DNA from: Thalassotalea psychrophila
GTDB lineage: Bacteria; Pseudomonadota; Gammaproteobacteria; Enterobacterales; Alteromonadaceae
DNA: 64,000 nucleotides
Assembly (NCBI RefSeq): GCF_031583595.1
Contig: NZ_CP134145.1
Coordinates: forward strand, 558,001-622,000
Reading direction: 5' to 3'
Position 1 is the first letter of the stretch, and every line of letters starts with the position of its first letter. Below the pieces are notes generated by a model. It was not told the origin of the DNA. It was given only the letters and a program-made list of their open reading frames with translations, and did not search any database. Positions 56,897 to 64,000 of this stretch are shown in pieces. Position numbers and translations under genes: made by a program.

Positions 56897-57805
56897 CTAT
56901 ATTTTATAAATAAAGTCACTGTCATCGAGCAAAGACACACTATCACCAACAATATCGTTGATATCTAATTTAGACATTAGCTCATAGCCTTGTTGACGTT
57001 GTTCTAAATTTAATGCGTGATATGGAACGCGGAAAATCTTATCAACTGCATTGGTCATCATTAATGCTGTGTTTATAGCTATCGGATTTGGCTCACAGAA
57101 TAACCATTTCATCAAATCTTGCAATTCATTATTAAGCGCAGCATCGTTCTTATCCATTAAGGTGCGCATTAGCCCTGGAATAATATTAGAAGTCACTGAA
57201 ATTACACCGTGCGAGCCAAATTGATGACGTCCATCAAAGCATTCATCATCATTACCTGACCAACAAGCAATACCTTGCTTTTCATAGAAGCTAATACGCT
57301 CATTACCGCCACACTCTTTAACGCCAATGAAGTTTTCATGGCTAGCTAAAGGTTCGATAATATCAGGCGTTAGGTCTTGGCCTGTTCTGCCGGGGACGTT
57401 ATAGATAAATGCAGGACCAACGGCAAGAACACGAGTAAAGTGGTCAATAACGCCTGCTTTTGAAGTTCGGCCATAGTATGGATTGATTTGCAAAGCAGCA
57501 TCCATTCCCAAAGCAAAGCCTTTCTCTGTGGCATTAACTGCTTCGCGGGTATTATTACTACCAGTGTTACCAACAATAATTAATCTGTCACTAAACTTGT
57601 TGGCACTGTGACCAATTAGCATTAGGTGCTCTTCCCAGTTAAGTAGATGACCTTCACCTGTGGTACCACCAACAACTATGCCGTCTACACCTGCTGATAT
57701 TTGTTGTTCTACTAATTTATCATAAGTAGCAATATCAATATTACCGTCTTGGTTATAAGGTGTTTTTATCGCGGTAATTAAACTGGCCGACTTCAATCGT
57801 TTCAT
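56897..57805 (-). CDS. dapA: 4-hydroxy-tetrahydrodipicolinate synthase, plant-like type
   Basis: A 302-residue lysine-pathway enzyme that condenses pyruvate with aspartate semialdehyde. The Schiff-base lysine is K163 (GVKEC) and the catalytic Tyr is Y135 (IYNVPGRTG), with T48-T49 in VGGTTGEG and Arg140. The stretches WSGNDDEC, GVISVTSN and LFCEPNPI resemble the plant chloroplast enzyme more than E. coli DapA, as far as I can recall the sequences. I chose the ATG at 57803-57805 (residue 25 of a longer frame) because the family starts here. The usual bacterial dapA may also exist elsewhere. Confidence 0.85.
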   Translation of the reverse strand: MKRLKSASLITAIKTPYNQDGNIDIATYDKLVEQQISAGVDGIVVGGTTGEGHLLNWEEHLMLIGHSANKFSDRLIIVGNTGSNNTREAVNATEKGFALGMDAALQINPYYGRTSKAGVIDHFTRVLAVGPAFIYNVPGRTGQDLTPDIIEPLASHENFIGVKECGGNERISFYEKQGIACWSGNDDECFDGRHQFGSHGVISVTSNIIPGLMRTLMDKNDAALNNELQDLMKWLFCEPNPIAINTALMMTNAVDKIFRVPYHALNLEQRQQGYELMSKLDINDIVGDSVSLLDDSDFIYKI

Positions 57806-58016
57806 GTTATTTCTCAAATACTGATTTATTACGCTAATAGTATATAAATGTGCCTCTTTGGTCATCTTAAATTGCATAAATGGGCACTTAATAATTAAAT
57901 TAATTCATTATTAATACTGCTTTGCCATTATTGTTTACAATTTATTTTATAAAAAACAGACACTTTCTTTCTCATATACTTTATTATTTAAATATTAAAC
58001 ATTGTCGGGAGTTTTA

Positions 58017-58748
58017 GTGGTTCGTTCTAAAGGGCTAATAACTATAATATTTTTATCATTGTTACTTGTTTTGACAGGTTGCAGTGCTTTAAGTACGTCG
58101 GTTAAAAAGAAAGACTTGGCGGTTGAAACTAAAATGTCATCAACAATAGTTTTAGATCCTGTAACGAAAGAAAAAAGAACAGTTTTCTTACAGCTGCGCA
58201 ATACATCAGATAAACAAAGCTTAGATTATCAAACCCCTGTAGCTGAAGCTATTAAAGCTAAGGGCTATACTATTGTAGAAGATCCTGAAAAAGCTCACTT
58301 TTGGATACAAGCTAATATATTACAAGTTGGTAAATCTGACTTACGAACGATAAATGGCAAAACTGATCAAGGCTATGGTGCTGCCATTCAAGGTGCCAAA
58401 ATTGGTTCTTTGTTTGGAGATGGTGATGGCGCGATAGCTGCAACCGTAGTTGGTGGGCTTATAGGTATTATTACCGATGCCATGGTAGATGATATTGTTT
58501 ATGTGATGATCACCGATTTACAAATATCAGAGAAAGCTAAACTAGGCGTTGATATAACCGAAACCAATGATGCAACCCTTAAACAAGGCGATTCAGGTAA
58601 ACAAACTCAAGAAAGCGTAGAAATAGTTGATAGAAAAAAATATCAAACCCGTATTACGTCTACTGCGAATCAGGTGAATTTAACGTTTGAAGAAGCTGAA
58701 CAGCAGTTGCTTGAAGGTTTAATTCAATCGATGTCAGGTATATTATAA
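58017..58748 (+). CDS. TraT-like lipoprotein, copy 1
   Basis: A 243-residue lipoprotein from the GTG at 58017, which has CGGGAG upstream; a TTG at 58002 is the less likely alternative. The lipobox is LTGC with Cys22. It matches plasmid TraT along its length: STSVKKKDLAVETKMSSTI, RTVFLQLRNTSDK, FWIQANIL and KYQTRI. TraT blocks surface exclusion of mating pairs and complement attack when on F plasmids. On this chromosome its role is unknown. A second copy lies 34 bases downstream. Confidence 0.88.
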   Translation: MVRSKGLITIIFLSLLLVLTGCSALSTSVKKKDLAVETKMSSTIVLDPVTKEKRTVFLQLRNTSDKQSLDYQTPVAEAIKAKGYTIVEDPEKAHFWIQANILQVGKSDLRTINGKTDQGYGAAIQGAKIGSLFGDGDGAIAATVVGGLIGIITDAMVDDIVYVMITDLQISEKAKLGVDITETNDATLKQGDSGKQTQESVEIVDRKKYQTRITSTANQVNLTFEEAEQQLLEGLIQSMSGIL

Positions 58749-58782
58749 AAGAGCGGGCAGTTAGCCCACATAAGGATTGTTT

Positions 58783-59511
58783 ATGAAAAAATTTAACAGA
58801 TACTTTACCGGCTTATTTGTCGTATTTTTTACCTTGTCGCTTGTCGGCTGTGGTGCTTTACACACCTCAATTAAAAAACGTAATTTAGATGTGCAAACAA
58901 AAATGTCCTCTACTGTATGGCTTGATCCTGTTCCGCCAGAAAAACGTACAGTTTTCTTACAGTTAAGAAATACTTCAGATAAACCAGGTTTAACTTATGA
59001 AAATGAAGTAAGAGCAGCAATTGCCGCGAAAGGCTATCAAGTTATTGATAATCCAGATATAGCTCATTACTGGTTACAAGTTAATGTATTACAAGTAGGA
59101 CGAACTGATTTACGCGCAGGAGACTCGTTTGGTAGTTTTGGCTCAGCAATTGCTGGTGCTGCAGCAGGTGCGCAATTTGGTGGCGGTAGTGGTCAAGTTG
59201 CCGCAGGTGTTGCCGGCGCAGGTTTAGGTGTTATTTTTGATGCTATGGTTGATGATAATTTATTTACTATGATCACTGACATTCAAATCTCTGAAAAAGT
59301 AAAAGATGGAGTCAGAGTCAATCAATCAGAAAAAGCAGTGTTAAAACAAGGTGAGTCAGGATCTAAAACTCAAACCAGTTCTGAAGTGGTTGATCGTAAG
59401 AAGTATCAAACACGAATAGTGTCACTTGCTAATAAGGCTAACTTAGAATTTGCAGAAGCAGAGCCACCACTGCGCGTTGGTTTGATTAACTCATTATCTG
59501 GAATGTTGTAG
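58783..59511 (+). CDS. TraT-like lipoprotein, copy 2
   Basis: A 242-residue lipoprotein from the ATG at 58783, with TAAGGA before it. The lipobox is LVGC with Cys23. The internal Gly/Ala-rich part (GSAIAGAAAGAQFGGGSG) is the membrane-spanning region also seen in plasmid TraT. It is clearly a paralogue of copy 1, with the copies differing mainly in this middle region and near the end. Confidence 0.88.
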   Translation: MKKFNRYFTGLFVVFFTLSLVGCGALHTSIKKRNLDVQTKMSSTVWLDPVPPEKRTVFLQLRNTSDKPGLTYENEVRAAIAAKGYQVIDNPDIAHYWLQVNVLQVGRTDLRAGDSFGSFGSAIAGAAAGAQFGGGSGQVAAGVAGAGLGVIFDAMVDDNLFTMITDIQISEKVKDGVRVNQSEKAVLKQGESGSKTQTSSEVVDRKKYQTRIVSLANKANLEFAEAEPPLRVGLINSLSGML

Positions 59512-59559
59512 TTCAGAAATGAGGTTAATAGAAACTAAAACACTTTCTATGTAAAAGAG

Positions 59560-59674
59560 CACCGTCATCCCACCGTGCTTTTGGGTGGGATCTCCTAAAT
59601 TCATAATGAGCCATTAATAAAACCACCTTTAAACTGGAGGAGGTTCCGCACAACAGCATTGCGGAATGACGGTG
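59560..59674. repeat. CACCGTCAT-type palindromic repeat, copy 2
   Basis: The ends are CACCGTCATCC and GGAATGACGGTG. Inside are hairpin segments CCCACC...GGTGGG and a GGAGGAGGTTCC block. It shares ends and layout with the repeat at 11750 and lies between two convergent genes. Confidence 0.65.
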
Positions 59675-59694
59675 TAATTTTTCTTGTTTTGTTT

Positions 59695-60642
59695 TTATCT
59701 ACTTCTGGTTGGAGCACGTTCTGGTACCGGCCAATCAGCGGGGCTTATTAAACCTCGTTCGGCCATGCCGCCAAGGCCTTGTAATCCTCCAGTGTGTAAA
59801 AGCATTATCTTAGCACCGGCCTCGAAATAACCTTGTTCCAATAAATCGAGTAAAGCTAAAATCATTTTACCTGAATAAACAGGCTCAAAGGGCACGCCTG
59901 TAGTTTGGCTAAATTGCAAAATTCGTGCGGCATCTTCAGCTTTGTACTTACCGTAACCACCACGATGGAATTGGTTTAATACTTGCCAATTGTTACAGCT
60001 CTTAGCTGAGTCTTTGAGTAATGTATTAACTTCTTCAGTTAAATAACCTTGTTGTTTTAAAACGGCTACTCCCAGTATTTTATGTTGGTTGTTATCGGCT
60101 TTAACTAATCCTGCAAGAGTGCCGCCACTGCCAACTGGGGTTAATAAATAATCATAAGCAATTTGATCATTTAATTCTGTGATTACTTCGCTCATACCCG
60201 CTAGAGCTAATTGATTACTTCCACCTTCAGGAACAATAAATGCATTAGGATATTGATATTGCAGCTCTTCAATAAAATCAGCATTATTGCGCTGTTTATA
60301 TGTCTGTCGGTCAACAAACTCTAACTCCATCCCCCAGTGCTTTGCCCAACTTAAAGTGAAATTGTGCTGATACTGCTCTTCACCTCGAATAATACCAATG
60401 CTTTGTAAGTTATGTTGAGAGCAAGCAAAGGCTAATGCGTGAATATGATTTGAAAAAGCACCGCCAAAACTAAGGATTTGTTGATAACCTAGTTCTTTAG
60501 CCGAAAGTAAGTTGTATTTTAGTTTTCGCCATTTATTACCAGATACTATTGGATGAATTAAATCATCACGTTTAATGAAAACTTCAACCTTATGTTCATT
60601 AAAGCTCGAGTGAAAAAGTTGATTTACTGGACTTAAATTCAT
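59695..60642 (-). CDS. PLP enzyme, ACC deaminase/D-cysteine desulfhydrase family
   Basis: A 315-residue fold-type II PLP enzyme. The lysine in SGNKWRKL near residue 37 fits the PLP site, followed by FGGAFSNHIHALA and a TPVGSGGTLAG phosphate loop. Members degrade 1-aminocyclopropane-1-carboxylate or D-cysteine to ammonia and a keto acid. The choice between the two cannot be made here. It is a single gene divergent from the MSHA operon. Confidence 0.85.
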   Translation of the reverse strand: MNLSPVNQLFHSSFNEHKVEVFIKRDDLIHPIVSGNKWRKLKYNLLSAKELGYQQILSFGGAFSNHIHALAFACSQHNLQSIGIIRGEEQYQHNFTLSWAKHWGMELEFVDRQTYKQRNNADFIEELQYQYPNAFIVPEGGSNQLALAGMSEVITELNDQIAYDYLLTPVGSGGTLAGLVKADNNQHKILGVAVLKQQGYLTEEVNTLLKDSAKSCNNWQVLNQFHRGGYGKYKAEDAARILQFSQTTGVPFEPVYSGKMILALLDLLEQGYFEAGAKIMLLHTGGLQGLGGMAERGLISPADWPVPERAPTRSR

Positions 60643-60804
60643 CTAATTGTTCCAAACATGGCAAATTACTGATTTTCTTCATATATTGATAATATAATAA
60701 ATATCTTGCACCAAAGAGCAAATAGGCGATAATGGTTTAAGGCTTGGGTAGTGGTGCTTTACGCATTATGACTTCTTTGCCCTAGTAAAGGTAATAAAAA
60801 TAAG

Positions 60805-61716
60805 ATGTTAAATGGATTAAAAACACTTTTTAATAAAAAGTCTGTAGACAGTAAATTTGGTATAGCTCTAAGAAGCCAGGCAGGTTCGTACGCCTTAGAT
60901 AAAGGCGAAGACACTGATATACAAGCCGGTGAATATTTTACCGAAACCAGCGAAAGTGCTGGTGATTGGCTTGATGATTTGCTTTCTAGCCATAATTTTC
61001 AAGGCTCTGGCCACCTAGTTCTTTCAGCTAGTCATTACTACAATGTGCAAATAAATAAACCTGACTTGCCAGATAATGAAATTCCTTCTGCAATAAAATG
61101 GCTTGTTAAAGATATTGTTCCAATAGATCCCGATGAAATGATCGCCGACTATTACGATTCTCCGGTAATTGTTTCTGGCACACAAAAAATTAATGTGGTG
61201 TGCAGCCATTTAACCAGTTTAAAAAAATATACGGATAGTTTTAAACGCTACCAAGTTGATCTTGAAGGAATTATTACCGATGAATTTGCATTTGCAAATC
61301 TACTATCACACAGAAAACACTCTACTTTAATTATATGCCAGCAACCGTTCGAAGAAGTTTTTCTTATTATTGTCAAAGAAGGCCAAATATACTTTTCTAG
61401 ACGATTAAGAGGTTTTAGTGATGTTGGTGGTTATTCAACTGAACAACTTAGTAAAGGCATTTGCGATTCGTTAAGTTTAGAAGTACAAAAGTCGATGGAT
61501 TACTTTGAACGTATACTTAAGCAAACTCCGGTTAGTGAAATTAAAGTATTACTGCCAGTGAAACATGAAAATTTTATCATTGAAAATTTAGATAAAAACA
61601 CTAATGCGCAAGTTTCAAAATTAGATTTACCGTCACCGTTTGAACAAATGCGTAATTGTGCTGCTAGTGTAGGCGGTTTAATCGAGTTTGAAAGAAAAGG
61701 AGCCGAAAATGACTAA
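60805..61716 (+). CDS. mshI: MSHA biogenesis protein MshI (PilM-like)
   Basis: A 303-residue cytoplasmic protein with an actin-like (PilM) fold, first of the MSHA pilus assembly genes here. Typical features are SKFGIALRSQAGSYAL at the start and AIKWLVKDIVPIDPDEMIADYYD. The 3' end overlaps the next gene by eight bases. It builds the inner-membrane platform of a type IV (mannose-sensitive haemagglutinin) pilus with the proteins that follow. Confidence 0.88.
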   Translation: MLNGLKTLFNKKSVDSKFGIALRSQAGSYALDKGEDTDIQAGEYFTETSESAGDWLDDLLSSHNFQGSGHLVLSASHYYNVQINKPDLPDNEIPSAIKWLVKDIVPIDPDEMIADYYDSPVIVSGTQKINVVCSHLTSLKKYTDSFKRYQVDLEGIITDEFAFANLLSHRKHSTLIICQQPFEEVFLIIVKEGQIYFSRRLRGFSDVGGYSTEQLSKGICDSLSLEVQKSMDYFERILKQTPVSEIKVLLPVKHENFIIENLDKNTNAQVSKLDLPSPFEQMRNCAASVGGLIEFERKGAEND

Positions 61717-62314
61717 GGCTCGTATTAATTTATTAAGAGATGAATTAGTTGCAGTTCAAACGTGGTTAACATTAACTAATGTAGTACGAGTATGGGCAGT
61801 TTTCTTGCTGATATGCATACTTATAACTGCATACTTTAATGTAAATTACTCAACATTAAATCAGCAACATAGCGCTCTAAAAAAGAAAAATGTGCAATTG
61901 TCTAATCAATTGGAACAGTACGAAGACATATTAAGCTCTCGAGTAGTTGACCCTAGAAAAGTAAACCGCTTATCACGACTTAAATTTATTTTTCAAAATA
62001 AACAGGTATTACACCGACAACTTACTGACCAAACTCAAATTAGACTAAGTGGCTTTGCCGATATTATGACTGAAATAGCAGAATATCATAACCGCGAGGT
62101 TAGCTTGAAGTCAGTAAATATTATCGAAGATAGCATTAGCATGCATGGCCTTGCTCGCAATGCTGATTCAGTTCCTCTTTGGCTATCAGGGTTTAAAGAC
62201 TCTGTTTTTATGGCCGGCAAACGTTTTTCTGAATTTAATTTAAATGTTAATGAAGATGGTGATACATCCTTTGCAGTCAGCTCTACTCTTGCTCAAGATA
62301 TGGAGAATAAATAA
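61709..62314 (+). CDS. MSHA biogenesis PilN-like protein
   Basis: A 201-residue inner-membrane protein from the ATG at 61709, where AAGGAG stands eight bases upstream. INLLRDELV at the start is the PilN motif that binds the PilM-like partner. One membrane helix (about 28-48) precedes a coiled coil and a ferredoxin-like domain. It overlaps mshI and meets the next gene at its stop codon. Confidence 0.83.
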   Translation: MTKARINLLRDELVAVQTWLTLTNVVRVWAVFLLICILITAYFNVNYSTLNQQHSALKKKNVQLSNQLEQYEDILSSRVVDPRKVNRLSRLKFIFQNKQVLHRQLTDQTQIRLSGFADIMTEIAEYHNREVSLKSVNIIEDSISMHGLARNADSVPLWLSGFKDSVFMAGKRFSEFNLNVNEDGDTSFAVSSTLAQDMENK

Positions 62315-62991
62315 TGCAAAAACAATGGTTTGTATTTTCAGAAAAATTTTCTAAGTTAAGTGTACGCGAGCAATATATTATCTTACTCGCGGGTGTTGTT
62401 GTTTTCTTTTTATTATTTAATGCGTTTGCTTTTGAAAGCGCACAAAGTAAAAGCAAACGAACAAGTAACTCAATCGCCCAACTTAAAAGCCAAAATAGTA
62501 AAGTAACCCTAGAATCGGCTAAAGCACAAGTTAAATTAGCCAACGATCCTAATAAAGAACTCGATAAAAAAATAGCTCAATATCGTAGTAAATTAGACGA
62601 TATAGACAATGAACTGCTCTCGTTGACTGATGAACTTATTTCACCAAGCAAAATGCGTAAGGCGTTGCAAGATATGCTTAAATTGTCACCAGGGGTTAAG
62701 TTAATTTCATTTAGCGCGATGGCGCCAGAGCCTCTGATAAAAGATGAACTTAGCACGGAAAAAGCATTACCCGAAAGTTCTTCTAAGACAATTGATTTAT
62801 ATCGTCATACTATTCGAATCAGTCTGCAAGGTAACTATTTTCAACTACGCGATTATTTGAAAAATGTAGAGCAACTTTCATGGTCTTTTTATTGGCATGA
62901 ATTTGATTATATCGTTGACGAATATCCTTCAGCTACATTGAATATAGAAATGTACAGCTTAAGTACAAGGAAGGAGTTTATTGGTGTTTAA
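62314..62991 (+). CDS. mshJ: MSHA biogenesis protein MshJ (PilO-like)
   Basis: A 225-residue inner-membrane protein: a short cytoplasmic start, one helix (about 20-40), a coiled coil (about 45-110) and a C-terminal PilO-like domain. It pairs with the PilN-like protein upstream. Its end overlaps the mshK start. Confidence 0.85.
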   Translation: MQKQWFVFSEKFSKLSVREQYIILLAGVVVFFLLFNAFAFESAQSKSKRTSNSIAQLKSQNSKVTLESAKAQVKLANDPNKELDKKIAQYRSKLDDIDNELLSLTDELISPSKMRKALQDMLKLSPGVKLISFSAMAPEPLIKDELSTEKALPESSSKTIDLYRHTIRISLQGNYFQLRDYLKNVEQLSWSFYWHEFDYIVDEYPSATLNIEMYSLSTRKEFIGV

Positions 62992-63292
62992 AATTTTCCT
63001 TTTAACTTTGCTCACTTTGTTCTCTTTAAATATTAATGCTGAACAACTTGATCCAACAAAACCATTTTCAAAATCTATTACAGATAGAGAATCTGTAAAG
63101 CAAAACTTGAAATTGTATTCGATTATAAGTTCAGGCAACTCACGCAAAGCCATTATAAACAAAAAAATTATGGTTGTAGGTGATAGCCTTGATGAATTTA
63201 AAGTTATTAAAATAGAAAAACAAAAAGTAGTATTACAAAGTTCTTCAGAAACGATAGAGCTAGTCTTGTTTACTAACGCTTTGACCAAATAA
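62984..63292 (+). CDS. mshK: MSHA biogenesis protein MshK (PilP-like)
   Basis: A 102-residue protein from the GTG at 62984, chosen because AAGGAG stands seven bases upstream; a TTG at 62981 is in frame. It has a signal peptide (about 1-18, LFSLNINA) and a DPTKP motif followed by small beta strands, like the PilP/MshK family that links the platform to the secretin. Its end lies 11 bases before mshL. Confidence 0.83.
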   Translation: MFKIFLLTLLTLFSLNINAEQLDPTKPFSKSITDRESVKQNLKLYSIISSGNSRKAIINKKIMVVGDSLDEFKVIKIEKQKVVLQSSSETIELVLFTNALTK

Positions 63293-63303
63293 GTAGAAAT
63301 AAT

Positions 63304-64000
63304 ATGAAAAAGCATTTGTTGTTAAGTTTAATCTGTACCACGGCAATAACCTTGTCGGGTTGTTCTTCCACTGCCGAACAGCCCAAAGAAAAAGTGAAGC
63401 AAGAAGAGCCCAAAGATGTACTTGATGATTCAATAAAAAGTAATAAACCGGCAACAACAAAGCCTCTTTCGCAAGTTCCGTTGGCTGTTCAACAAGATAT
63501 TATGCAACAGGGGTTGGCTGCTGCTCGTGATTCATTGATGATTGAAAAACGTATGGATATCGCTGCTAATCAAATTCCGGCAAAAGACTTCTTTTCAGCA
63601 ATAGTTAGTGATAGTGATTACTCAATAGCCATACACCCTGATGTTGAAGGTGAAATAACCTTAAATTTAACTGAAGTAACACTATCTGAGATTTTAGATA
63701 TTGTTCAAGATATTTATGGTTTTGATATAAAGAAAACTAATAGAATAATTCAAGTATATCCAGCTGGCATGCGCACTCAAACCATTGCCCTCGATTATCT
63801 ATTTTTAAAACGTTCGGGATTATCTACTACCAGTATTAACTCGGGTGGTGTTTCAAGTAACGATCCAAATTCAGGTAGCAATAGCCAAAACGGAAACAAT
63901 GGTTCAAATAATAACGGCTCATCTAATAGTAACAGCTCTTCAAATGGCAACAGTCAAGGCAATAGCCAGGGCCAACGCAGCGGCATCAATATTTATACAG
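63304..64000 (+). CDS. mshL: MSHA secretin MshL, 5' part
   Basis: The frame opens at ATG 63304 and runs off the right edge without a stop (232 codons visible). The start is a lipoprotein signal (LSGC, Cys20). The N-terminal part includes ANQIPAKDFFSAIVSDSDYSIAIHPDVEGEITLNL, the N0-like domain of pilus secretins, then a Ser/Asn/Gly-rich linker of about 50 residues. It would form the outer-membrane pore of the MSHA pilus. The secretin domain itself lies outside the window. Confidence 0.88.
   Translation, partial: MKKHLLLSLICTTAITLSGCSSTAEQPKEKVKQEEPKDVLDDSIKSNKPATTKPLSQVPLAVQQDIMQQGLAAARDSLMIEKRMDIAANQIPAKDFFSAIVSDSDYSIAIHPDVEGEITLNLTEVTLSEILDIVQDIYGFDIKKTNRIIQVYPAGMRTQTIALDYLFLKRSGLSTTSINSGGVSSNDPNSGSNSQNGNNGSNNNGSSNSNSSSNGNSQGNSQGQRSGINIYT

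Noticed and set aside
57806..57877. 24 extra residues at the dapA start
   Set aside because: The family begins at MKRLKSASLITAIKTP, and the longer part is not conserved in type.

Overview
The window looks like chromosomal DNA of a marine gammaproteobacterium of the order Alteromonadales, most like Colwellia/Thalassotalea. The evidence is low-GC AT-rich codon usage, the gene sets hemL-pyrB-hemJ, erpA, rnr-rlmB, rpsF-priB-rpsR-rplI and an MSHA pilus operon, and a TonB-dependent polysaccharide locus. No rRNA or tRNA gene, CRISPR array, prophage or transposase gene was seen. All family names come from reading the proteins; no database search was possible.

Layout. 1-650: 5' part of a lipoprotein with a long Glu-Pro linker. 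853-6664: three-gene RND efflux operon (outer-membrane factor, adaptor, pump). 6732-11668: helicase hrpB and penicillin-binding protein mrcB. 11669-12214: gene-free patch with nested palindromic repeats and a decayed copy of a DUF3565 gene whose intact copy lies at 28560. 12215-28252: a polysaccharide utilisation locus, the most interesting part. 28560-34553: a run of small, unrelated, same-strand accessory genes resembling a gene-cassette array, with one candidate attC-like site. 34793-40621: housekeeping genes (hemL, pyrB, hemJ, a ClC channel, erpA). 40739-44950: second RND pump without its own outer-membrane factor. 45061-48855: M28 peptidase, TraB/GumN-like protein and a cytochrome b561/b562-like pair. 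49089-52357: rnr and rlmB. 53034-54950: type II secretion secretin gspD alone. 55215-56710: rpsF-priB-rpsR-rplI. 56897-57805: a DapA that reads like the plant enzyme. 58017-59511: two tandem traT-like lipoproteins. 59695-60642: PLP enzyme of the ACC deaminase/D-cysteine desulfhydrase family. 60805-64000: start of the MSHA pilus operon (mshI, a PilN-like gene, mshJ, mshK, mshL; the last runs off the window).

How the sugar locus fits together. A TonB-dependent receptor imports oligosaccharides. A surface/periplasmic lipoprotein with a GH42-like layout and two GH117-like enzymes without signal peptides would trim them. An MFS symporter of the GPH type moves products inward. The operon 23140-27555 (enolase-superfamily cycloisomerase, zinc alcohol dehydrogenase, KduD-like SDR, aldehyde dehydrogenase), with a KdgK-like kinase at 21720, matches the known route of 3,6-anhydro-L-galactose to KDPG. 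A GntR/FCD regulator closes the locus. The palindrome ATTGTTAACAAT or a one-base variant lies in every main promoter region of the locus, including that of the regulator, and defines a likely local regulon. No endo-agarase and no sulfatase is present, so the unclassified 673-residue lipoprotein is the best candidate for a new activity.

Intergenic DNA carries several repeat families: a MITE-like element (22736-22945), CACCGTCATCC-type palindromes (11750, 59560), a 45-50 bp tandem repeat placed right after two separate Rho-independent terminators (46521, 56769), and a perfect 23-bp inverted repeat between rnr and rlmB.
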